From NCBI GenBank assembly GCA_016858145.1, contig JAEHOE010000007.1, positions 1,178,001 through 1,242,000 of the forward strand: a stretch of 64,000 bases of DNA, written 5' to 3'. This DNA comes from Edaphochlamys debaryana (lineage: Eukaryota > Chlorophyta > Chlorophyceae > Chlamydomonadales). A program made the position numbers and the translations under genes. This document shows positions 11,931 to 24,100 of this stretch, piece by piece. The notes under the pieces were generated by a model. That model saw only the letters and a program-made list of their open reading frames with translations, was not told the origin of the DNA and searched no databases. The number at the start of each line of letters is the position of its first letter. Within the stretch, counting starts at the first letter, position 1.

Positions 11931-12105
11931 GGCCTCAGCTAGAAGGCGGCGCCGCTCCTCCAGCAGCTCCAGCTGCGCCGCTCCCAGGGCGAGGCCCACA
12001 GCTCCTCAGGCGAGGCCCACTCTGGGCCCGCGGGTACCCATCCCGGGCCCACGTGGGCCTCAGTCGAAGAGGCGGTGCAGCTCCTCCAGCAGTTCCAGCT
12101 GCGCC
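11931..12105 (-). repeat. Duplicated terminal coding segment of the SAM exon
   Basis: The last ~48 coding bases of the ARM-TIR-SAM gene (12056-12105, reading AAQLELLEELHRLFD-stop) have a diverged copy at 11931-11979 (reading AAQLELLEERRRLLA) about 125 bp farther downstream. The copy is in the presumed 3' UTR. Confidence 0.65.
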
Positions 12106-15100
12106 GCCAGCCCCCGCACGCCCAGGTCCTGAGCCAGCATGTCCCGCACCACCGCCGCGCCGCCGCCGCCCTTCATGACGCGCATCAGACCACACAGTGC
12201 GCGGCCTGGTGGGAGGGGGGCGTGGGGCGGGGTGGGGAGGGGACGTGGGGTGAGAACGTGGGGTGAGAACGTGGGGCGAGGAGGTGGGGTGAGGACGTGT
12301 GGTGAAGACGTGGGGTGAGGACGACGTGAGGTCGGTGGGATGTTGGATGAGGGCGTGGGGTGGACCAGTGCCAGGCCGGGCTTTTGGGGTCCATTGGACT
12401 GAAGCAGTTGGACCGCATCCCTGACCCCCACACGCCCTCAGGCACCCTCACGCTAAGGTCCCTTGCCCCAAGCCCCGCACCTGTGATGCCCTGAGCCTCG
12501 AAGTTGTCCGCCAGGTCTCCGTGGCCGATCCGCACGAGCCAGTCGCGAACCTGAGGTGTGTGGTTGCGAGGGTCAGTGTGGAGGGGTGCAGGCGGCCCCG
12601 ACAAGCCTTGCCCATGCTGAGCCGCCGAATGCTTCCAAGCCTTGCGACTCTATGCCCTTTCCAAAAGTCCCAGGCTCCATTACGGTAGACCCCTTGAAGC
12701 TGCTTGCGACCCCACCTGCGGACCCGACCATCGGTCGACCAGCTCGCTGGTAGAGCTAGGCACGTCCACCACGGGGGCCAGGTCCATGTCCGGCCCGCCG
12801 GGGCCCAGCTCGCCCTCGGGCCCAACCAGGCCCATGCCCAGGCCCTCGTCGTCGTCGTCCAGGCCCAAGTCCGTGTCTCGGCCGTGGCCTTCCATGTCCT
12901 CATCTCCCTCCTCCGGCACGCTCCCGAAGCGCGCGTGACTGTTGCGGCCGTCGTGAACATCCATCATCCCTTCATCGAACCCTTGGTCTTCCTCGCAAGT
13001 ATGACACATTTCATGCGAGCCGGCGCCACCGTCGTCCTCTGCGTCGTCGAACAGGTCACACTCGCACTCGCGGCCGTGGCGCTCGTCGTGATCCTGGCAC
13101 GTGCGCGATCCGCGGTGCTCGAGGTGCATGCCGTTGAAGCTGTCGTACGGCCCGCCGCCGTAACCTGCCGTACCAACCGCCCGCGTGTTGAGCAGGGCGG
13201 CGGCGGCCGCCAGTTCGAGGTCGATCAGGCTGTCGTCCTCCGTGTCGCGCTCGTAACCCTCCAGCTCCAAGTTACCAACCGCCACCACCGACCGTGGGCG
13301 GTTGGCGGCGACGCCGCAGATGCCGTACAGCGGGCTGGCGCTGACTGACTGACGGCGGTTGGTGACGTGGCCGCCGTCACCCCTTGCGCCGCCGCCGCCG
13401 TACTCGATGACGCTGGCGGCGTCAGTGTTGTCGAAGCCGGCGGCGATCGCGCGGCGGCGCTCCCGGCGGCTCTCCTCGTGCAGGGCCCAGGAGGTCCGCC
13501 CGCTGGACGGCGCGGCGGCGACGGCGCCGCTGGCGTCGAGGCTGTCGCGGAGGGCTGAGTCGTCGGTGGCGACGGCGGCTGCCACCGCCGCCGCCCGCGC
13601 CGCCAGCCTGGCGGCGCCGCTGGGCCTGCCCGCATGTCCGTCCTGCAGCATCGCTAGGCGCTCGCCCACCAAATCGTCCGCGTCTCCGTCGATTCCCAGA
13701 GCCAGGGCATGGGAAGCTAGAGGGCGGGCGCCGCCAGAAACGCTCTCCTCCGGGCTGCGCTGGACGATGCCGGCAGCGCCGTCAGCGCCTGCGCCAGCGG
13801 TGACGGCAACGGCGGCGGCGGAGGCTGCGGATGCGGAGGCGATGGCCGCGGAGGCGGCGGAGGCCCGGTTTGCAAAGATGATGGACTTCCACTTCGCCGG
13901 GCTCGCACCCTCCGGCGTTGCCGCTCCTGTAGCCGCCACCAGCGCTGACGCGGATTGCGCGCGCGCCGCCAGCGCACCCGGCGGTGACCCCACCAGGCTG
14001 GCGAGAGAGCTGGCGGGGAGCGGCGCCGCCGCAAGCACCGCGGCTGCGTGTTGCATGTAGCTGCTGCCGCCTGCGACGGTGCCGCATGGACTGCCGAAAG
14101 CGCCGAGGTCGGCGGCACGGATGCCGCCAAACTCGCCGATCGAAGTCTCGTCCGGAAACAGCGGCAGATGGGATCCGAAACCAAACATGGCGGAATCCGT
14201 GACCGTGTCCGCTCGATCCAGGATGCTGAACCCGCGGTTGCTGCCGTTGGCGGAGGCTGCAGCGGCAGCAGCGACTGCGGCAGTGGAGCCCGCGCTGGCG
14301 GTGCCGCCAGCGGCAGCGGCTGCAGCGGCTGCCGCAGCGGCGGCGGCCGCGGCACGGTTTCGTTGGCCGCCGCCAGACGTCAGGGCGCTGGCGGCGGAAA
14401 CCAGGGCGGCGGTGACGGGACGGAGCAGGGACAGGGACAGCAGGGTCGAGCGCGGACGTCCGCCGCTGCCGGTACCGCCGCCGCCGCTGTCGGCGCGGGC
14501 CGCTGACGTTGTGGTCATGCCGCTGCCGCTGCCGCCGCCGCGAGTCTGCTGCGCTGCCGCCGGCACCGCCGCCGCCGCCAGCTCTGCTGGCGCCGACGCG
14601 GTCGAAAACACGGACTGAGCGGTCAGCGTGCCGCCGTCGGCGACGGGGGCGCCGGACGCCAGCGGCGCCGAAGCGGCGCTGGCGGCGCCGTCGGCAGCTG
14701 CCGGTCCTGCCGCCGCCGGTACGGCAGGCGGAGGGGGTACTGCCACGTGCGGCTGACTGCCGCTGACAGGAAGGCTAGGGGGGCGGCTAAGGCCGGCAGA
14801 GGAGGTGGATTGCAGGATACCAACAAACTGCTCCGTCGCCTCGACGGAGCCCAGCGGCAGCCCCACCAGCCCGCCGCCGCCGCCGCCAGCGCCAGCGCCG
14901 CCACCGCCGTCGGCGGCCTGGCCGCCGCCCTCAACGCTGTCGCCGTCGCTGCTACGCTTGTCCGGCGGCAGCGTGGAGAGGGCGGCGTTCGCCATACGGC
15001 GGAGGCTGCGCTCTCGGTCCGGCAATGCTGCCAGGCTGGGACGGCCGCCGCCACCGCTGCCGCCGGCCCCAGCCCTTGACGCTGCGGGCGACGCGCTGGC

Positions 15101-18100
15101 CCGCCAAGGCCCAGCCTCCGGCGCCTCCGCCGCCGCTGCCGCCGTCGCTGCCGCCGACGCCGCCACCGTCGCCGATATGGTCGCGTCGATGGCATCCGTC
15201 AGCCCGGTCGACCCCGCCGCCGGCGGCCACACCCCGCAACTGGAACCCACGCCCGACCGTAGCGTCGGCTCCACGAGAACGCCTTCAGGAACCGACCCAG
15301 ATCTGCCGCCGCCTAGCGCCGCCGCCGCCGCCGACTTGGATGTGTCACCGCTGAAGTCCAGCTCGTTGCTGGTCTGACTCCACATGGCTCGCGGCGGCGC
15401 GGCGGCGCCGCCAGCGCCGGCGGCGGCGGCGAGGAAGCACGTGTCTGCCTCGCTGGGCGCGCCGGCGCCGCCAGGCAGGACGCCGCTGGCGGCGAGCGAG
15501 TGGTCTGACGTCAGCGCCAGTGACGTACACGTGTCGGCCTGCCGTAGCTGGTACTGCGAGTGGTACTGCCCACGTGCGGCCAGGCGGCCCGCGGGCCAGC
15601 GGCTCTCGGCCTCGTCGGCGCTGCCGGCGGCGTGCGTCGCTGACGACGACGACGCCAACCAGGCGGCGGCGGCGGCGGCGGCGGACGCGCCCAGAGGCGG
15701 CGGTCGCAGCGGCGACGGCGACTGCTCTGCCGCCGCCAGGCCGGTGCCGTCGCTGTCAAGCGGCACACCGGCGGCAGCGGCGAAGGCCGACGTCGCCGGG
15801 CTGCCGCCGCTGCTGCCGCCGCTGCTGCCGCCGCTGTACCCGCCGCCGCCGCCGCCGGCGGCGCTGACCCTTGCAGACGACGGCCCCGACGAGGGACCGA
15901 CGACAGTGCCGTCCGGAAGGGAGCCCTGTCGAGTAATGGGCCCAGGCAAATCCTGCCAGGCCAAAGCGGGCCCGAACCGTTTGGACGAGTGGCGGTTGCC
16001 CCACGCGGAGGACGAGCCAGGGCGAAGCGGCATGAGCCGATCAACTTCCGTCGCCGCGCCGCTGCCCTGTGCCTCCGCCGCCTCGGCCTGCGCCGCCACC
16101 GCCGCCGCCGCGGCTGCTGCCGCTTTCACCGCCGCCGGCCCGCCGGGGGCCGCCGCCATCTCAAGGGATGGGCGCGGCGGCGGCGGCAGCAGGTGCCTCG
16201 GCGGCGGCTCCTCTTGGGCCCGGTCCCCATTCGCCGGTGGCGGCGGCGGCGGCGGCGTGGGAGACCGCCCACGGTTCTGACCGTGCTCCAAGGGTGGAGA
16301 CGGGTCCATAGGCGGGGTGGAGGGCCGGGAGGAGGCGCTGGAGCCGCCGCCGGCGCTGCCAGGGGCACCCGCTGCAGCTGGACCGCAGCCTCGCGTCGCC
16401 GCCGCCGCGCCGCCGCCAACGGCTGGACCGCCGCCACCGCCGCCGCCGCCGCCGCCGCCGGGCGTCGACGGTGCCACGCCAGAGGTCTGACGGGAGCACT
16501 GCGACGAAGCCAGTGACGCCGGCGCCGACTCGGCGGCGGCGCCCACGTGCTCATGCGCCAGCTGCATGTGCCGTACATTACGTAATGCTGCCATACTGCC
16601 GTTGCCAGTCATTGGCACGACGGTCGGCGACGGCGGCGGCTGTACGGCAGATGGGGGGGGCATCGGCAGGCCCAGGTCGTCCGGCTGCAGCCCCTCGGAG
16701 AAGATTGTGGATCCGCTGGGCCGTGGCGGGCCGCTGCGATCTGAATCCATGTCGCCTGGATCCAGGTTGCTGCCGTCGAAGCGGAACCCGAACCCCGGCG
16801 CCGCGACCGAGATCGTATCTCGCGAGTTGACCAGATCTATGGATTCGTCACCGGTGCCGTACAAGGATCGCCCCCGGGAGCCCGTCAGTGGGAATGACAG
16901 GGACGCCCGGCGCTCGCCTGCGATCCTGGCGGCGGCGGCTGCCAGCGCGTGGGAGGCGGCAGCGCGGTTGGCGGCGGCCGTGGCCACGGCGGCAGCGGCG
17001 GCTCTTTCCGGGACGTGCGAGGCGGCTCGAACCGGCCGCCGCGGCGAGCTGTGACCGCCGCCGCCACGGTCGGCGTCTACGGACCCGGCTGCTTCTAGCC
17101 ATGCGCCCATGTCCGTGGCTTGCATGATTTGCGTTTGGCTGTGCGGGCGGTTGGCGCTGCCGCGGCTGACGATCTGGGACAACGGCAGCGGCAGCACGTG
17201 CCCAGAGCCGTAGGCAGTTAGGCGTTCGACGGCGATGCTGCGGCGCCGCCGGGCGGGGTCCTCGTCGTACGGGTTGATGCGCGTGGCGCTTACGTGGCGG
17301 TTGACGCGGTGGTGGTTGTGCATCACGTGATGCAGATCGGCGTCGTTGCGATGGCCGTTGGCGTGAGGGCCGCCGTGGCCGCTGGCGTGCTGGCGGTTGA
17401 AGCCGCGGAAATCGTCGTAGCTGACGTCAGCATCCGGCGGGTGCGGCAGCGGTTGGCCGCGTCCGCCCGCCGCCGAGCTGCCCTCCGCTCCCGACGACGA
17501 CGTGTGGGCCTCGGCCCAGACGTCGCCGCCGCCGTGGGCAGCGTCGCTGGCGCTCAGGCCGCCCACGCTCAGCCGGTGGTGACGGAACGGCTGCTGGGGA
17601 TGGGCGTGGGCGTGGGTGTGGGTGTGGGAGTGCGTTTGGGGTTGTTGCATTCGCATCGCAGCGGCATGGGAGGAGCCCGGGCCGGGGCCATGGTCTCTGG
17701 CGACGGAGGAGGAGGCGTGGGACTGGCCGGAGTGGGTAGCGTGCGGGTGCAGGTGGCTGCTGTGGCGCTGGGCCAGCGGCGGCGAGCGCAGCGGCACGTC
17801 GGCGGCGCGGCGCGCCGAGCTGCTGCCCACCGCCCCCGCCACCAGCGCCCTGCCACCGCCGGCGCCACCTCCGCCGCCGCCTGTCGAGCCCGTGGCTGAG
17901 CCGGTGGATTTGTACAGCGCGGACTGCATGATGACACTGTGCGCCCTGCCGCCGCCACCTCCGCCGCCGCCGCCGCCGCCGCCCTCGCTCGCCGCCACGC
18001 CGCCGTGCGGCAGCGCCGGCGATGCCAGCGGCAGCGCCGTCGCGAACGACATGGCGCGGCCCCGCGCCGCCGCCGCGCCGCCGCCACCACCCGCCGCAGC

Positions 18101-21100
18101 GGCTGCTGCCGCCGCCGGGCCGCAGGCGCCGGGGCGCCTGCACAGGCGCGACAGGGTCCCCAGCTCCCGCTCCAGCGCCGCCACCCGCTCGGGGATCAGG
18201 CGGCGCTCAGAGCAGTCGAAGTAGAGCTTGGCGCCGATGAGGATGCCCAGCCAGCCGGTGGGCCTGGCAGGGGAGTGGGCGGTGGGGAAGCAGCCGTGAG
18301 GTTGCACGCGTGGGAAAGATGGACAAGACGGTATGTAGCGGCGAGAGTGCTAGAGCGGTCTCCACGAAGGTTCCAGAACGCTCGGCGGTACCCACGCAGG
18401 CCTACGCCCCTGGCCCAGCCTCCCCCCCGTTTCCCCCTCGCCCCACCTGTACCCCCGCTCCATCATGACGGGGATGATGCGCTTGCGCTGCTGGAAGGCG
18501 TACTCGGCCTCCGCGCGGCAGGCCTGGCTCTCCTTGTAGCGCTTGGTGACGCACAGCAGCACCGCCACCGCCCCCTCCACGGCCAGGGCCATGGCCTCGA
18601 GCGTGGAGCCTGGGGGTGGGGGGGAGGTAGGATGGGGGTCGCCGTGTGTGAAGGACAGAAGGCCACAGAACGTGTTTGGAGGGAGGGTGAGGAGGGTGAT
18701 GATGAGGAGAGGCAAAGGGAGGGGCGCCAACGTGTGTGAAGGACAGGAGGCACCGGCACCGGTACACTTTTTACGGCCGCCGGTGGGTGACTAGGTTGAG
18801 GACGCTGGCCCGGAGGCCGAGGGTGAGGTGAGCCATGTGAAAGCGCAGGAGGGGATGTGCCGCTACGACCCCGAGCGGGGTCCCTGTTCGGGTCCCTCCA
18901 GCGCGCTTACAAGGGACGTTGCAGCTGGGGTGCCCCCGGGAGCACGAGCGGCCCGGGCCCGCCTTCCCCCCTCCCCCCGCCTGCCGCAATCCCTCACCGC
19001 TCATTTTCTCCACATCCATCCAGGTCTGCAGCCCCCGCCGCTCCAGCGCCTCCTTGATGAGCAGGGCCTTCTGCTGGCTGCCCCACTCGTAGCTGGGGGG
19101 TGCATGGGGAGGCGGGGGTTGAGGCAAGCGGGTCTGAGGCAGGCCGGACGGCGACGCCTCTCCAATGCCTCGGTCTTAGTGAAGATGCAGGGCACACGGT
19201 GACGGCAGCGACAGCCGAGTGCCACTATGAGTACGGTACACAGGCCGACTACCGCAATCGGCATCGGTCGGCAGTACTGCAGCCGGCCAGGCAGCTAGGA
19301 GCACACAATTCCCAGGGGGTATCCGGCAGGACAACAGCCGCCCTGCGCTGCCCTGCAAGCCTCTCCCTTCCGCCGTTGAAACCCCGTTGAAACCCCCGGT
19401 TCACAACGCACCTGATCATGATGTGACCGCTGGGCTCCGCACCCACTCCCGCCGCCGCCGCCGCCGCCGCCGCCGCCAGCCCGGGCGAGGGCCCCGCCGA
19501 CATGGAGTGGTGCAGGCCGCCGTGGCCCAGGCCCGCATGAGTCAGGTGGGCCAGGCCCCCGGGGCCCACGTGGGGGTGGGCGGCCAGCGTGGCGGATTGG
19601 GCGTTGGACGAGCGGTGCCCGAGCCCGTGCCCGAGCCCGTGCGTCGCGTGCCCGTTCAGGTCGCGGAGCGACCCGTGCGATGCGGCTGTAGCGGGCTGTA
19701 GCTGTAGCTGCATGATGCCGTGCAGGTCGCCCGTGGTGCGCAGCTGTAGCGTGGCGGCCTGAAGTGCCCGTGCTTGCCCGTGCGTCTGGGCCCCCGGCGG
19801 CAACAAGTGGCGCTCCCGATAGGCTGCGTAGGCGGTGGGGGGGCAGTCGATGGAGGACCGACGGCCCCTGGCGGCGTGGCTGGGGCCCGGCGGCACAGTC
19901 AGGGCCAGCGGCGCGCCGGTTTCAGGATCCAGATCCGTGAGCCCGATGCCGCCGCGGCCGGCGGAGCTGGCGGAAGGCGGCCCGGCGCCGCCGCCACCGC
20001 CGCCGCCGCCGCCGCCGCCGGGCCGGCAGACGTTGCGCGCCGATGCGGAGCTGTTGCTCCGCAGCAGCGCCCGCCGCGCCGCTTCCATCGTACTGACGGT
20101 TGATCCTGCCGTACTCGAGCGATCTTCGTCCAAGGCGTTGGCGGCGGCGGTTACGAACTCGGCGTCGTCCGAGTCACCCGACGGCGCGAACGGGCCCGAG
20201 CCCAGCCCGGGCCCGGACGCGTGAAGCAACGGCCGCCGCTGCCCCGGCTCTTCAACTTCCACGATCAGGCCCCACGTGGGCCCCAACCCCGCCTGGCCAG
20301 GAACCGACGTCACCACCCGCCGTACAGTCCCGCTCGCGCCCACCATTCCATTAGTCAACGACTCGTTCGCGATGACCGCCTCCGCCAGGCCCGTAGCGGC
20401 GTGCATGAGCCCGCGAACGGGCAGCTGCGCCGAGGCGGTTGGCGTGGCGGCGGCGGCGGCGGCGGCGGAGCTGGACGGGCTGGCGGCGGAGTCGGACGGG
20501 TCGGCGCCCACGGCGGTTGGCCGCCGCGTGCCCGCGTCTCCCAGGGTGAACAAGCAGCCGCGGGCCACCTCCCGCACCACGTCCAGGGGGGACTGCCGCG
20601 CAGCGCGGACCGACTCCAAGAGGCCTGCAGCGGAAGGGGGGGGGCAGGGGGTGAGGAGGCACATGGTTCAAGCAAGAACATCGCCGGTGGGTTCAGCCCG
20701 CCTTGCTCCTGCAGCAAGAGGCGGGGCAGCCAGGGGGTTGAGGAGGCATCCAGCGACGCGGCTGTGGCTGGTGCCGTGCGGTACCTTGCGACCATGAAGC
20801 CCGAATGCTCGCCGCCCCGCTCACCCGGTTCCGTCAGGATCTGGGCTCGGGCGGGCTCGTAGAAGGCCTGCGGGAGATGAAGGGAGGGGCACGCGTGAAG
20901 ACATGCACACAACAATGGCACAAACCGTGCAGAGCCCCGGCTCTTCTCGTCTCCCCCCGCCCACGCACCAGGCTCCGCAGCCCCTCTACCGCTCCTTCCT
21001 TCCGCACACAAGACGCACTGCACCAATAAGGTTCACGCGCCGACCCCACGCATCCTCAACACACGCACCAGGTTCCACAGCGCCTCGAACGCCCCTTCCT

Positions 21101-24100
21101 CCCCCCCCCCAGACGCACCAGGTTCCACAGCGCCTCGAACGCCCCTTCCTCCCCCCCCCCAGACGCACCAGGTTCCACAGCGCCTCGAACGCCCCTTCCT
21201 CCCCCCCCCCAGACGCACCAGGTTCCACAGCGCCTCGATGCAGTACTTGACGGTTATGGCCTTGCGGGCGTGCTCGGGCGCCCCCAGCACCTGGGGAGGG
21301 CGGCAGGGAGGGAGAGGTGGGTAGACATGGGGGAGACACATACGTACACCGGGAGACGGGAACGCCCCCCCCCCCAGGATCGGCACGAAAACGCCCCGGC
21401 CCCCCCGCCCGGACCGGCACCCGTACCTGCGCCAGCACGCCCACGCCCCCCTCCGCCGCCAGCACCGCCTTATTGTCCTCGTTGGCGGACAGCCGGGCCA
21501 GGGCCTGGCAGACCTGTCAGGGGGGGGAGAGGGGAGGGGGGGGATTTGTTTCGAGCGGGAAACGATAAGGCGGCGGGAGGGGGAGGGGAGGGAGGGGGGT
21601 CCACAAGACTGAGTCGCCCCTCCGCCCCACCGGACGCCGCCCGGCCCCCCCAGCCACCCCCGCCTAGCCTGCCCACCTTCCAGCACGTCCAGTAGTAGCC
21701 GTGGCACATGACCCTGGCCCTCGCGCACGACAGCACCAGGAGCATCTCACGCATGCCGCCTGGGGGTGGGGGTGGGGGGAGGGAGAGGAAGTGTCGAAGG
21801 AGGGAAGGGAGCAGGCATGGCAATCCAGACGGCAGGTTCAGCAATGGAGTGCGTGCGAGCAGCATCGCCCCACACGGGAAGTCACCCCGGCTTCTCCCAG
21901 CTTTCCCCCCCCCCCATCCCCATACACCCCCGCCCACCTGCGTCCATGACCAGCAGGGGGTGCTGCTCCTCGTGCCCCACCAGCAGCGCCACGGCCATAG
22001 TGGCATTGATGCGCCTAGGGAGGAAGAGGGGGAGGGGGGCGACGAGATGGGGAGAGAGGGGAAGGGGGGGGAGAGAGGGAGGAGAAAGCATCGGCAAAAC
22101 ACATTTCCACGACACTCACGTGACTCCTCGGCCCGCCCTGACCCCCCCCCCGACCCGCCCTGACCCTTCCCACGACGGGCAGGCGGCCGTGCCCTGGTGC
22201 CCCTGCCCCACCTGTACGGGTCGGGCTCTCGCTGCATGACCGCCGCCAGCTGCAGCGCCGCCCCCGCCGCCAGCAGGCCGGGGTGGTTGGAGATCTGCGG
22301 AGCACGGGCAGGGCGGGGAGGGGGGAACGCGAAACGAGGAGCTCAGGCACCTCTCAGGCCCATACCAGGCCCGCACGACGGGCCCACCACAGGCCCACGC
22401 CACGGGCCCACGCCGGGCCCACCTGGTGGCACAGGTTCCGCAGCGCCGCCGCCGCGCAGGCCGCCATGGACTGCTGCTCCAGGGAGAGGATGGCGGGGGC
22501 GTCGGGGTGGGACACGGCCAGTGGGCCGGGGGCGGGGGCGGGGGTGGCGGGGGTGTCGGCGCCGAGGGAGGGGGAGGCCGCGTCCGCGGGTGTGGGGGTT
22601 CCGGCTGGGAGGGGGGTGGCGTGGTCCGCAGCGGCGGGTGGTGGTGTGGCGGTGGAGGCTGCTCCGGGAGAGGAGGGTGCTGCGGGGTTGCCGTCGCCGG
22701 CCGGGGTGGCGGAGGGGGAGGCGGAGGGCGAGGCGGAGGGCGAGGCGGAGGGCGAGGCAGAGGGGGAGGGAGGCGCGGGGACCAGGGCGTCCGCGGAGGG
22801 TCCGTCCACCAGGTCGGTCCTGGAAAGGCGGCAGGGGTGGGGACGACGCGGAGCGGGCAAGGTTGGGAGGGTTGGCTTGACACCTCCCACCACGCCCCGC
22901 CCCACACTCCACCCTCCCTCCACCATCCCTCCACCATCCCCCGCCTCCAGCCCCAGCCCCAGCCCCAGCCCCAGCCCCAGCCCCAGCCCCAGCCCCAGCC
23001 CCAGCCCCAGCCCCAGCCCCAGCCCCAGCCCCAGCCCCAGCCCCAGCCCCAGCTCTAACCCCCGCCCCCCCCCACCTGCACAGCTGCACCAGCCTCCGCA
23101 CCAGGCGCCCCCGGCCCATGACCGTGGGGTGGCACTCGAGGTTGAAGGCCAGCAGGGAGGTCAGCAGCTGCAGCGCGGCGGCCTGCGGGGGGAGGGGGCA
23201 GGGTGGGGACATGGGGCATGCGTCCAGTGCAGGAGCCTTCCAGGCCCCGACCAGGAGTAACCACGCGTAACCAGGATTAACCAGGATTAACTAGAACTAA
23301 CAAAGAGTGACCGGGAGTGACCGGGAGGCAGGCACTCGCCTGCAGGGGTAGTGACGCGCTGCCGGACTGCGCCTCGCGAACCAGGACCTGGGGGGAAAGG
23401 GGGCGGGGAGGGGAGGGGGTGAGGGGGAAGGGGTGAAAAGCGGGCATAACGAGAGGACGGGACAAAGCGACACGCCCCTCCTGCCCAGTTACTGATGCAG
23501 CCCTGTGCCAGTACACGGCCTGCTCCCTTACCTCGACCCCTGCCTGCCCAGCAAAGCCCCTTACCACCCCTCCCACGCACCCCCGTCTGACACGCACCTG
23601 CTCCAAAAGGTCCACCGCCCCCAGGTTGACCAACTGCTGTACGACAATGCGGTTGCGGTACGACATCAGCCGCAGGGCCTCGAAGCCCAGCGGCCGCCGC
23701 GCGCACGCCATGCCGTACAGGTGCTTCAGCGCGCCGCTGTCGCACAGCTCCGCCTGGGCTCGGGCAAGGGGCCGGGTAGGGGCAGCAAGGAGGGCGCTTG
23801 TGATGGAGAAAGGGGGAGGGCTGGGCCCGCACACCCCACACAGACGCTGCAGCCGGGACCCACTCCGCTCGGCCCCTCATCATCCCGCGAGCGTGCGTGA
23901 CAGGGCAGCGACGGCGAGGCCCTGCTGTTCACGCTCTCCCCGACCCTCACCAGTCAACCCCCCCGCCCCCATGGAACCCCTGCACCCAGGCCACCTGGCC
24001 GCGTCATGCTCCCAGAAGCTGCGCCCCAGTGCCGTGTGCGTCCCGAGACGCCATCCCATTAGGATCCGGATTCCGTCTCCTGCACAAACCCCCTTGTACG

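Larger units (their letters stand above)
9627..12059. other. Intergenic: 5' flank of coiled-coil gene and long 3' region of the ARM-TIR-SAM gene
   Basis: The region is less GC-extreme than its surroundings and has no exon-like frame with splice support. A plus-strand open frame at 10675-11106 lacks coding character. Notable content: a hairpin at 9702-9730, a CTTT-rich pyrimidine tract near 10451-10476, a TGTAA signal on the minus strand at 10531-10527, and at 11931-11979 a diverged copy of the last coding bases of the ARM-TIR-SAM gene. If that poly(A) signal is used, the 3' UTR is about 1.5 kb. Confidence 0.5.

Noticed and set aside
9627..12059. A tRNA or small structured RNA gene in the largest gene-poor gap
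   Set aside because: No cloverleaf with conserved T-arm GGTTCGAATCC-type sequence could be found by eye; only a simple 12-bp hairpin.
13359..14060. Long plus-strand frames over the giant exon
   Set aside because: Antisense shadows of the 5.5-kb exon; the minus-strand frame runs 5.5 kb and joins conserved TIR and SAM exons.
21071..21230. CRISPR-like repeat array
   Set aside because: The 50-bp units are contiguous with no unique spacers, and the genome is nuclear eukaryotic.
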